NCBI GenBank assembly: GCA_946965045.2
Contig: OX337228.1
Span: 4,278,001-4,342,000 of the forward strand
From: Epithemia pelagica
Taxonomy: Eukaryota; Bacillariophyta; Bacillariophyceae; Surirellales; Surirellaceae
DNA length: 64,000 bases
Reading direction: 5' to 3'
The number at the start of each line of letters is the position of its first letter. Position 1 is the first letter of the stretch. The translations under genes were made by a program, and so were the position numbers. Under the pieces are notes generated by a model that was not told the DNA's origin, did no database searches, and worked only from the letters and a program-made list of their open reading frames with translations. Positions 20,315 through 29,637 of this stretch are shown one piece after another.

Positions 20315-22432
20315 TCACCGTCGATACCAGCTTGTCTTGAAGTTGAAGTAGAGTGACAGGATTCCTCGTTCAAAAGTGCTCTTGAAGCCATGTTTTCGCG
20401 ACTTGTTCCACTCCCTGTTGATAATCTTGAAAGCGACATCTTGGTACGGAGGGCCGGCTGAAAAGCGGATAATACAAAACTCATCTGAATCCGCTTTGAG
20501 GAGCTCAAAATGTGGCGTTTTAGATGGGTCAATCAAATCGGGGTAAAAAATATTGAACTTGTAACCTTGGACAGTCTTTGGAGGCGGGTTGTCTCGATCG
20601 TAATGGGTCTTGTTGTATTTGTTCCAGTCATAGCCTGTTTTGACGCGATTGAAATAGCGCGGTTTTCGTGGTCGGTACTTGTCGGCCCATGAGTAAGACT
20701 TGTTCGGACGCAATGACGGCGAGTCACCAGTCGCTTCCTTCAGTTCGTGCTCTTCAACGTCTCCGAAGCCATCCCCATCTTCGTCTTTGTCTTCCTCCGT
20801 CTCCTCCACGTTGGACCCATCTTGCTGGCTTTTACGATTTCGGTTGTCCTCACCTGCCGCAGGTTTGGGTTTCGGCATATTAGCCAGTTCCTTTCGTTTC
20901 TGTTCCAATCGTTCGAGTTGTCGAACTAGCATTTTGGAGTGAATTTCGGACAGGGTCTTTTTGGCCAGATGAACGTCAAGTTGTCCCAATACGGTCTGCC
21001 AGTATTCTCTGTCAAACGCAGCAGTGCTGCTATTGCCAAACTCGTCTTCCGAATGCTCCTTGCTGAGGCCATTGTTGCGGAGTTTTTCTTGGACCTCCAC
21101 TTTCATTTTCTCCAATTCTGCGGTGAATTGTCCGCGAGGAAAGATTTGACAAACATCCCGTACCATTGTTGCGTGAGAACCTTTGTCACCACCAGACTGA
21201 AGGAACTTGAGTTCATCCAAGGCCACAGTTTTCAATGCAAGCCAATAGTTTAAAAGAACAGAAGAGCTGTTTTTGTCTTCCATGCTTATTTCTTGTCCCG
21301 CGGCTTCCCGTTCCAACACTAGAAAGGCATCTATATCAACCAAGACGTCTTCTAATTCATGCTTTTTCAGCATGTGCAAAAGTTTATACGGTTCTTCGAG
21401 TTCGACGTGGAGATTTTCCTCGAGTTCGTCCAAGGCATTGTACCGTTCCTTGTACTTGACTGCCGCTTGATTGTCCCGATCTACACCAAACAAGAGAATA
21501 TTTTGAGCTAATACGTCGATGGGTTTCTCCCGGCCTTGCACCAGTCGAATGGCGGATCGTTGTCGTTGTTGTTGCAAATGGAAAACTTCCTCTTTCCGCG
21601 CCCATTCATCAAAGTTCTCTAACTCCTTCATACGACTTTCTTCTCTTCGAATCCGTTCCATCTCTTCCAATTGCAATTCTCGTTGCTTACGACGTTCTCG
21701 CAACTTTTCAATTTCTTCCAAGGTTGCAGTGGTTGTCTCCTCGGGTTTTTTCTTCTTTCGCCGTCCATTTTCAGTGTCATTGCCAGTATCGAAGGATTGG
21801 TCTGCTGAAGCCTCCTCCTTCTTTTTCCAGGTAAAGGCTTGGTGCAGATTGGGATCGTGAAAAGGATTCTCTTCGGCAGTGTACCCAAATTTGGTGGCAA
21901 TGAAGGCTGCCCGTTTCTGCTCGGCCTTAATGGCACGTCGTTGTTTGCGTTCATCCAACGTTTCGCCTCTGGCCTCGAGCTTGGCCGCTAGTCTTTCGTT
22001 AATTTTCCGAGACGAAGACCGGTTCCGGTTCGAGTTTCTCCTACGATCGTCTTCAGAAGAGGAATAACTTTCGCTCGAACTTGCGCTTTCATCATCGTCG
22101 TCTCGATCTCGGCGTCGACGAGAACGAGATGAGTAGCGGCTGCTCTTTTTACTGCGTTTCCGATGCTCTTTCTTATGACGGCGTCCTCGTCGATCTTCAT
22201 CGTTGCGGTCTCGATCTCGTGAGCGTTTCCGGTCACGACGTCGGTCCTTTTCTTCGTCCTCATCGGAACTATCGTCCCATTTCTCGCTATCTCGACGGCG
22301 TCGATTCTTGTGCTTTGAATCTCTTCCGTCTTTCTCTTTCGCCTTCTTGGAAGTAGAGAGGGAACTATTATCGAACTTCCCACCGACCTCCTCGGGACTT
22401 TTACGGTCTTCTTCCAGGCGATCCTTGCCCAT
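20315..22432 (-). CDS. CACTIN: cactin (splicing-associated RS-rich protein)
   Basis: A 705-residue cactin homologue. Cactins are nuclear proteins that associate with the spliceosome. The first about 150 residues are rich in Arg, Asp, Ser and Lys dipeptides (SRDRDRNDEDRRG and similar), like an RS domain. The middle cactin domain (about 270-460) includes the conserved ENFDEWARKEEVFHLQQQRQRS and LVQGREKPIDVLAQNILLF. The C-terminal cactin domain is clear: YSWADKYRPRKPRYFNRVKTG, GYKFNIFYPDLIDPSKTP, FCIIRFSAGPPYQDVAFKI, and ends NFKTSWYRR at the very C-terminus, as in animal and plant cactins. The frame is open to 22444, but the first ATG is at 22432. Intronless. It is divergent from the gene at 22634, with about 200 bp between start codons. 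Confidence 0.93.
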   Translation of the reverse strand: MGKDRLEEDRKSPEEVGGKFDNSSLSTSKKAKEKDGRDSKHKNRRRRDSEKWDDSSDEDEEKDRRRDRKRSRDRDRNDEDRRGRRHKKEHRKRSKKSSRYSSRSRRRRDRDDDDESASSSESYSSSEDDRRRNSNRNRSSSRKINERLAAKLEARGETLDERKQRRAIKAEQKRAAFIATKFGYTAEENPFHDPNLHQAFTWKKKEEASADQSFDTGNDTENGRRKKKKPEETTTATLEEIEKLRERRKQRELQLEEMERIRREESRMKELENFDEWARKEEVFHLQQQRQRSAIRLVQGREKPIDVLAQNILLFGVDRDNQAAVKYKERYNALDELEENLHVELEEPYKLLHMLKKHELEDVLVDIDAFLVLEREAAGQEISMEDKNSSSVLLNYWLALKTVALDELKFLQSGGDKGSHATMVRDVCQIFPRGQFTAELEKMKVEVQEKLRNNGLSKEHSEDEFGNSSTAAFDREYWQTVLGQLDVHLAKKTLSEIHSKMLVRQLERLEQKRKELANMPKPKPAAGEDNRNRKSQQDGSNVEETEEDKDEDGDGFGDVEEHELKEATGDSPSLRPNKSYSWADKYRPRKPRYFNRVKTGYDWNKYNKTHYDRDNPPPKTVQGYKFNIFYPDLIDPSKTPHFELLKADSDEFCIIRFSAGPPYQDVAFKIINREWNKSRKHGFKSTFERGILSLYFNFKTSWYRR

Positions 22433-22633
22433 CGTCGAGATCACGACTTGCTCGTCGATTCTTCTTGTGCGCCCCGGGAAAATATCGGTCGCGGATATTC
22501 ACCCCCCGACCCATCCACCCCCCCACCCCCGAGGAAAAAAGCGCGAGAGAATGCGAGAGAGTTTCTCTCGCGTTCATGCGTCACATGACGACCATGTGTA
22601 CCGACATTGTCCAAAAATCATCTGACCTTTGCA

Positions 22634-25421
22634 ATGGCGGCGCAAGAACAAAGCCAGCATGTATGCGCATCATACCGAGACGTCCTTCATCATTTGGAAC
22701 ATGTCTTTTTACCATTGGTGCGAGAATGCGTTCAACAAGTCGAGAATGCGTCGATTACTGGTGTTGTCAACTATGTCACGCCCATGAAACACAAGGCTGT
22801 GGGCGAAGCTAAATCACTTCCACTAGGAACAACACTCATGACTACGGAACCATCGCAGTCCCAAGAGAATGAAGAATCCAGTGTTGACGGTGCTCTGCGA
22901 GAAATGTTTGGCACCGTCCTCAAAGGCTTGGATTCGAGAAGAAAACAGGCATTGGACAATTCCAGTCCAGATCCTCATTGGAATGCAACCACGATCCCAC
23001 AATATTTGGAAGTCATAAATCAGTGTATGACGGCTATCACTTCACCCATGTCAGGTTCTCGCAAAATGGTAATCACATCTATTTCGAGCTTGAACTTTAG
23101 AATCATCCTCTGCTTAAATCTCTCACTATTCGCATCTGGCCATATTATTTGTTCATTATTACCAGAAACTCCGTTCGTTGCGGGTATTGTTGGTATTCTC
23201 CAACCACATCCTTCACGCATCAGATCGCAGATCTCTTCTACAGTCATCCAATGTTCGTTTTGAACTGGCCGAAGTGGTATGCACGGTCTTACGACATTTG
23301 GAAAGAATTCCTTTTGATCGCAAGACCACTAAAGCAGAGAAAAATGAATACACGGAATGCTTTTGCGCCGCACTGGCGTACCTATCGAAAATGTTGTTTC
23401 TAGCACAGCTTCCAAAGCCACCAGTATCACTCCTACATTCGCAGCAGACACAAGATGAGACCATAGCCAATCGGTCCATGACTGAGCTTTACAATTTGTT
23501 TGAGGATTATCGTCTGGTCGAGTCTATTATTTTGCAACAGATTCCCTTGGAACGGTGTTGGCATGTCACCACCGAAGAGTCGGCCAGTATTTTGAAATTC
23601 CTTATCTTCTTGGCCACCAGTGGAGAGACCAATCTTGTAACTTTTCTGGAGTATATTGATATTCCTCCCTTGTTGAACGGTATGCTTCGATCTGCACTTC
23701 CTCACCATCAAGGATCGCTTCGCGGATATCGACCTCTCCATAATGCCGGACTCCTCTTGGAACCAGATCCCACACATGAAAACTGTATCAAAGTTTTCCA
23801 ATTTCTTACGAGCTGGCTCAAAGCAAGTACAGATGCCGTTTCTACATCCTCCAACGGTCACAGGTTAAAACCCTGTTTTGACAAGGCGCTTTATTGTCTC
23901 GATTCCAACCGCCTTGTCGTTCGTCAATGTCTACAACAAGTTATTGATGCCGTCCTAGACGACAGTAACCACCACCAGCATCACCACCGCACCATGGATC
24001 GTCTGAGTAGCGGTCATGCCCGGGGTTTGACCATTCAAGCCCTGAGAGAAGCCAGTGCTATTCTTTCCCTGGTCACAGAAGTGTGTTCCAACCCTCGTAG
24101 CCTCGAAATGTTTCGGCAAAAGTACGGTTCTTTGTATGCCCATCTAGCATCGGACGCCCGCCGAGTCGTTCTGAGTCTCTGCTCCTTCTTGGGTGCGTCC
24201 GGCATTTCGCGAGAACTCTTTCAAGCCATGGCCGATTTGGAAAAGAGCAATGGCGGCTCTCTCTCTGTAGCGACCACTACATCGACGACGACAAGACTTG
24301 GCTTTAGTCCAGTCATTGACGTGTTTATGAGCAGCGGTCGCAGCAATACGAGACATGAAGCCATACAATTTTCCCATTTTGTTTCTGGATGTTCAGCGGC
24401 CGTTAGCGCCGACGAGATCAAAAATAAGAGCAAATTCCTGTCCATGTGGAAACCTACTGGATCAGGCAACGAAGAAGGCAGTGGTTTACTTCAATCCACT
24501 GGAGAATTGACAGAATCCTCCTTGGAACAAAATTCCCGACATGCATTGACCAACAGGTTCGCGTTTGAGCTGGAAAAGGAAGCAGGGAAATGTCTATTTC
24601 ATGCATGCAATGCTTTGTGGGTGACCCACCCGTCACGTTCGAGTTTTGTTGAGTTCACAGGTGACGAAATCGCCACCCTTAAAGAGGATATTTCTTGGAT
24701 CAAGGTGCATGACATTATTGCCTTTCGACAAGACGATACGAGAGATGGACTGAGGCTGCTGGGCGAAGTCCAATATGTTGACACGATAAATCTACAATTT
24801 CATGTGCGACCTTTGTACGACAAAGAAAACACTCGTAACACGATTATTGTCTCGTTGAGTCGATTGTCGGGGGTGGAAGATCGCAACAAGCGAATGGGTA
24901 CACTGGCGTTTCAACCTGCACCAGAGACGTCTTCTGAACTCCACAGTTCACAATCGGATTTGTCGATTGGACATTTGATTCTAGCGATGAGATGGTGCCA
25001 CGAGTATGCCTTTGAGGAACTGCAGCAACAAGGTGTTGAAGACACTTCAACCTGGTGTCACAAAAATGCGCAGATTTTGTCCTTGATTCTAGTCAAGGAG
25101 CTTTCTCTACATCGAGAAAGCAGTTCAGATCGGCCAGCCACCTCCCCAGAAGTGATGCGAATGTTACGGGCACAGCTTCTTGACTTATTTGGTGACCGAG
25201 ATGAGTATGCTACATTCTTGGCGGGATACCAGAATGCCACCATGCGCGAGAATGGACGACTCTGTGACTTGCTCGTGGGGCCGAATTGGACCGTTGTTCG
25301 AAAACATTTGGAAGAGGAGCTGCAGGAAGCCATTCGAGACATATTGTCTGTCCAAATGGAAGAAACACAAAAAGTACAACGTGTCCAATATCACTTTCCT
25401 CCGGCGAATGGGCTTTTGTAG
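22634..25421 (+). CDS. unknown large helical protein (one intron)
   Basis: I do not recognise this gene. Exon 1 (22634-23068) and exon 2 (23166-25421) join in phase 0 across a 97-bp intron (GTAATC donor, TTACCAG acceptor), giving 896 residues with ..SGSRKM|KLRSLRVLL.. at the join. The start is an ATG at 22634 in a good context (GCAATGGCGG). The protein is almost entirely predicted alpha-helical, with repeated Leu/Val-rich amphipathic stretches (CTVLRHLERIPF, ILKFLIFLATSGE, FQFLTSWLKAS, VVLSLCSFLGASG) resembling an ARM/HEAT-type solenoid. A His-rich patch (HHQHHHR) lies near residue 420. Towards the C-terminus a more globular piece has WIKVHDIIAFRQDDTRD followed by LGEVQYVDTINLQFHVRPLYD. No signal peptide or membrane span is evident. 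It is convergent with the HemW-like gene, with 84 bp between the stops. A solenoid scaffold is inference from composition only. Confidence 0.75.
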
Positions 25422-25505
25422 GTTCATAGTTAGTTTTGTTCTGCTACCAACAGCAGAGAGCACAACATAGTTTTAGCTTTATGGAAGAGGTCATATGTTG
25501 CTGCG

Positions 25506-27137
25506 TCATTCGTTCTCGTCTTCTAGTTCGAAAAAGATCGAGGACAGAATCGAGTTGGAGAATAAGAATCCTTGTGGATCGACCAATCGTAGAATGGTCG
25601 AAGAAATGGAAGTTTCCTTGATGGCAAGACCAAGTTCCAATCCCAGCTGTGCACCACGGACAATTGCTGCCTCTTCGTCGTGTCCAAACTGTTGTTGGAC
25701 CCAAGTCAGATTCAAGCCTTCCACAGTACGAAGACGTTTCAAGACGACATTCAGGAGGCGATCTATACCTGTGTCCACGCTATTTGTCGAGTTTTGGTCA
25801 AAGCTATTTTGTTCCGTTTGTCCTTGAGCCCACTGCACGTAATCGAAGAAGGTAGACGGACGAGCAACGATATGACCACGGACAAAGGACGTGGCTCCTA
25901 GACCAACCGCATACCATTGTGTATGATAGCCCCAATATACTTGATTGTGTTTACTGCGAGAGGGACTTCTTGTGGGAATATTCCTCCCACGACAACGAGC
26001 GTATGAGCTCACTTCATAGTGCTCAAATCCCTTCGCATGCAAATAACCTGCCGTGTACTGATATTGAAAAGCGGTCTCGTCGTCGGAAGGAAGGGGAGGC
26101 GTCGTGGAGGGCGCTGTGCCTTTGGTCGCATGCCATGTTCCTGCTTTGGACGGATTCTTTTTGTCATTGAATTGGTCATTGTCGTTGCCCCCGTACCAGT
26201 TTCCAAAAACCGTTCCGGACTCAATTTGCAAATCATAGACGGAAAGATGATCGGGAGGAGGAGTTAAACCATTCATGGCAGTGTACAGCGTTTCAGACCA
26301 CATGGCCAAGGAGACACCCGGCAATCCCGAAATCAAATCAATGGAATAATTCAGGCGGTCTCCATAGACCAACTGCAGAAGTCGAATCGATTCCCAAATA
26401 TCACTGACGCTATGTTGTCGCCCCAATCGGTTTAGGACGGAATCGTCAAACGATTGAACGCCCAGCGAAATGCGATTCACCCCCAGATCGCGTAATGCTT
26501 GCAACTGTTCGAGATCAAACGTGCCAGGATCCATTTCCATGGTAATTTCAATCTCCTCTTCCGCTACAAACGGAGACATGGAGTCAACCAGAATCGCTTC
26601 AAGGATTGCTTGAATGGTCGAGACAGGCGCCAAACTTGGTGTGCCACCCCCAAAGTAGATGGACCGTAAAGAGATAGTAAAATTGTTGTTGGAATCTTTA
26701 TACTGTTCCTTCTCTTGTTGAAAAAGAGTTTGGAGTTCTTGTAACACGGCCAACGAATAGTTTCGATCCAAAGCATCGAATCCTTGGTTCCATTGAGATG
26801 AACTGTTTCGCTTTTGTCCGATTGGCACTATGTCAAAGTTGCAATATCTGCAGCGACGGCGACAGTAAGGGATGTGGATGTAAAATCCAATTGAATAATC
26901 ATCCTTTTCATGTGAATCATTGATGTTCTCATCCACGACGACACTCGACGAGTGATCCAACGGTGTACGGGAAGTATCCAAACGAGTTCGCAGTTCGAAC
27001 GAAATCTCCTTGTCACTAACAATCGGAGGCAAGCCGCACTTCAGACGCGGACCCTGTATGGAGACAAATCCTCCTGTGGAATGAAAAACATGGACAACCA
27101 GCCACCAAAGTATCCATGGTCGTTTGGATTGTTTCAT
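25506..27137 (-). CDS. HemW/RSAD1-like radical SAM protein, predicted plastid
   Basis: A 543-residue radical SAM protein of the HemN/HemW group. The CxxxCxxC cluster motif is HIPYCRRRCRYCNF. Then come YFGGGTPSLAP, the strand EMDPGTF, GVNRISLGVQSFDDSVLNRLGR, and the HemW C-terminal signature HYEVSSYAR...SKHNQVYWGYHTQWYAVGLGATSF. HemW proteins bind heme and are implicated in heme delivery; they usually lack the coproporphyrinogen oxidase activity of HemN. Start choice: the frame is open to 27266, and ATGs also occur at 27221 and further down. The ATG at 27137 gives a signal peptide (PWILWWLVVHVFHSTGG) followed by Phe (FVSIQGP), an ASAFAP-type plastid presequence. It is divergent from the transporter gene at 27377 across 239 bp. 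The group assignment is firm, HemW rather than HemN is likely, and the target compartment is inferred. Confidence 0.85.
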   Translation of the reverse strand: MKQSKRPWILWWLVVHVFHSTGGFVSIQGPRLKCGLPPIVSDKEISFELRTRLDTSRTPLDHSSSVVVDENINDSHEKDDYSIGFYIHIPYCRRRCRYCNFDIVPIGQKRNSSSQWNQGFDALDRNYSLAVLQELQTLFQQEKEQYKDSNNNFTISLRSIYFGGGTPSLAPVSTIQAILEAILVDSMSPFVAEEEIEITMEMDPGTFDLEQLQALRDLGVNRISLGVQSFDDSVLNRLGRQHSVSDIWESIRLLQLVYGDRLNYSIDLISGLPGVSLAMWSETLYTAMNGLTPPPDHLSVYDLQIESGTVFGNWYGGNDNDQFNDKKNPSKAGTWHATKGTAPSTTPPLPSDDETAFQYQYTAGYLHAKGFEHYEVSSYARCRGRNIPTRSPSRSKHNQVYWGYHTQWYAVGLGATSFVRGHIVARPSTFFDYVQWAQGQTEQNSFDQNSTNSVDTGIDRLLNVVLKRLRTVEGLNLTWVQQQFGHDEEAAIVRGAQLGLELGLAIKETSISSTILRLVDPQGFLFSNSILSSIFFELEDENE

Positions 27138-27376
27138 GGCATCAGAATTTGCGAATGATTCGCGCTTCCGCTTCAGTCGCACGAGAGCGAGCATGCATGG
27201 GTACTGTATACGCAGGCACATGCACGAGCTGGCTTGGGTCTTCGTATTTGTGCTGGCCCCTGCCAACTTTTTTTGGCTTCCATCACTCTCGTCTCAACGA
27301 TGTGCTTTTCAATATTGTCAAGAGAAGGAAGAGATGAAACTGATGATTCTTATCTTTCCTGCATATAAAAGCGACA

Positions 27377-29422
27377 ATGAACCCTACCAGTACTTCCATA
27401 GATGATCAGATGCGTGATCCTGTGACAGGCGAGGACCGTGGCGATGAAGATGACGAGACGGAAGTTCGCGCGAATTTGACTGAGGAACAAACCCTGGAAC
27501 CATTGAATGAACGCGAGGGTGAAAACGTTCAAGAAGAAGAAGATCCCAAGGAAATCATGTCAAACATCCCTTCGTTAGTGGTGGCTTTTTGTGCCTCCTT
27601 AACGACTGGTGGAACCACATATTCCTTTGGTCTTTACGGTGCTACCTTACAAAAGACACTGCATTTGCAGGAATCCCAAGTCGATACAATTTCTACCGCC
27701 TTTTTCTTTGCTGGTCTCTTCTCCTTTCTACCTGGAATGTGTTCCGATCTCTTTGGGACGCGTATTGCCCTCGTATCAGGGGGGTGTTGCGGCTGTGTCA
27801 ATCTCCTTCTATATTGGGCTGTGGCGAGGGAATATATTGTGGTTCCCCATGCCTTCATTGTTCCCCTCTTGAGTGTGCTGGGCATTGCAACCTACCTCAG
27901 TAGTGCCCTAGTCACTGGAGCCGTTTTCAAAACTGTTACAGTGGCATGTCAAGGAGGATCCAACAAGGGAACAGCGGTGGGAATTGCCAAGGGCTATGTC
28001 GGCCTAGGCAGTGGCTTGTACGTGGCCATTTTCGAAGCATGGCGCTCGTATAATGAATCTAATCTCGACTTTCTTCCCATGGCTGCGTCATTTTGTATAC
28101 TGGCTGTGGTGGTGCCAGGTCTCTTGTTTCTACCCACCAAGGAACGTGTTTCGAGATCCACTTTTCGGGACGATTCAACCGCCGTTCATTATCGAATATT
28201 GTATGGATCTCTTGGTATCATGGCGTCCCTCATTGTCGGTAGTTCTATTGCTCAGTTATTCACGGAAACGAGAGAATTCGAATTCGAGGAAGCCTTGCAG
28301 GATGAGCCAGTCAGACCACCCAAAAATCATGTTGGTATGGCGATATTTCTGATAGCCATTTGGCTCTTGCCAATATATTCCTTTTTTATCTTGCCGCGAA
28401 AGGCGTACGAACAAATACCATCGCAATTACCCGATGCATCCACTGAGCTTGATGGCGAAGATGATGATAGAGATGAAACCGTGGCACTACCCTTGTCGAA
28501 CAGCGACGAAGAAATCTCCTTTTTGGAGAGTAGTGATCATGTCGAGCCTTTAAACACGAGTCAGGAAAACAGTGACGCAGAGGCGACACGTGACGACATA
28601 TTTCAAGATGAAGCAAATCTCATTGAAAATTCAGATGATGACGACGATGTCGTAGAAGACAAGAGTTTGTTGCAAATGCTACGCGCGCCCTCGGCGTTGC
28701 TCATGCTGTGGACCACGACGATTCTGGTTGGAGCAGGAACCCTGGAAAGCAACAACATGGACAAAATGGTGGAAGCCTTGGGATTCCGAAAGGAAGTGAC
28801 ACCAGCTAGCCTTGCTCTATTTTCTGTGGCACAAGCGGCTGCTCGTGTTTTTACGGGTGCCCTTTCCGAGAACGCCGCCCATTGGAGACGTGTTCATCTG
28901 TGCATGGGTGGTGATGTTGGTGGCATTCCAAGACCATTCTTTTTGGTCTTGGCCGCTGTTGTAGGCCTATGGGCGCATATCATACTGGGGGCCGCTCGGA
29001 CACAAAACGTCTTTGTCGTTGGTGCCGCCCTGTCGGGGGCTGCCTTTGGCATGGTATGGCCACTGATGGTTCTGATAATTGGAGAAGTCTTTGGTGCCAA
29101 GAACATTGGGGCGAACTACATGTTCTTTGATGGGTTCACCAGTGCGGCAGGGACATTTGTGTTGTCCAAAATTGTTGCACAAGATGTATATCAAGCACAT
29201 ATCCTGCCACCCAACCATCACGACGACAATGATGACAGTGATGATCACAACAGCAGCAACGACGATGAAAATGATGCAATGTGCTACGGCACTGCATGTT
29301 ATCGAACAACGCATTTGATTGTTGCTGGATTGACTGTCTCCTGCATTGCTACAAGCATTGCAATGCAGATCATGACTCGATCCATCTACCGAAGAAAACT
29401 GCGGTCGCACAATCAAGATTGA
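27377..29422 (+). CDS. major facilitator superfamily transporter, nodulin-like type
   Basis: A 681-residue polytopic membrane protein. After an acidic N-terminal tail (about 60 residues) come hydrophobic spans starting with IPSLVVAFCASLTTGGTTYS and a GLYGATLQ motif. Next is LFGTRIALVSGGCCGC, with the loop pattern of an MFS protein. The segment GTAVGIAKGYVGLGSGLY is typical of nodulin-like/monocarboxylate-type MFS proteins. A long acidic cytoplasmic loop (about 370-435, rich in Asp/Glu) separates the two six-span halves; the second half begins LLMLWTTTILVGAGTLESNNMDKM. The tail carries an Asp/Asn/His-rich extracellular or lumenal insert (HHDDNDDSDDHNSSNDDEND) before the last span. The substrate is unknown. 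The start is an ATG at 27377. Intronless. It is divergent from the HemW-like gene. Confidence 0.82.
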   Translation: MNPTSTSIDDQMRDPVTGEDRGDEDDETEVRANLTEEQTLEPLNEREGENVQEEEDPKEIMSNIPSLVVAFCASLTTGGTTYSFGLYGATLQKTLHLQESQVDTISTAFFFAGLFSFLPGMCSDLFGTRIALVSGGCCGCVNLLLYWAVAREYIVVPHAFIVPLLSVLGIATYLSSALVTGAVFKTVTVACQGGSNKGTAVGIAKGYVGLGSGLYVAIFEAWRSYNESNLDFLPMAASFCILAVVVPGLLFLPTKERVSRSTFRDDSTAVHYRILYGSLGIMASLIVGSSIAQLFTETREFEFEEALQDEPVRPPKNHVGMAIFLIAIWLLPIYSFFILPRKAYEQIPSQLPDASTELDGEDDDRDETVALPLSNSDEEISFLESSDHVEPLNTSQENSDAEATRDDIFQDEANLIENSDDDDDVVEDKSLLQMLRAPSALLMLWTTTILVGAGTLESNNMDKMVEALGFRKEVTPASLALFSVAQAAARVFTGALSENAAHWRRVHLCMGGDVGGIPRPFFLVLAAVVGLWAHIILGAARTQNVFVVGAALSGAAFGMVWPLMVLIIGEVFGAKNIGANYMFFDGFTSAAGTFVLSKIVAQDVYQAHILPPNHHDDNDDSDDHNSSNDDENDAMCYGTACYRTTHLIVAGLTVSCIATSIAMQIMTRSIYRRKLRSHNQD

Positions 29423-29637
29423 CCCTAGCATCCATATGAGATATGCAGAAAGCCTCGACAAGGAGTGGATTGACCACCCTAACTGATAGATGACTTGTGA
29501 CAATATATTATCTACATATATGATGGCTTTCACCCTGACAAAGGCCCATTACGTAGTACTTTGCCTGGTGGCTGCAGGAGTACTCTTTTAAAAATGAACA
29601 GAACGATTCTCCCATTGAGCAAAAAAGTCCCAGTCTT

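Noticed and set aside
27138-27266. N-terminal extension of the HemW-like frame
   Set aside because: It would bury the signal peptide; the outermost codon is TTG. In-frame ATGs here remain possible alternative starts.
27362-27370. TATAAA-like word just before the nodulin-like transporter start
   Set aside because: It lies only about 15 bp from the ATG, too close for a core promoter.
29079-29533. Frames opposite and within the end of the nodulin-like transporter
   Set aside because: Shadows of the transporter, including its Asp/His insert, with no independent support.
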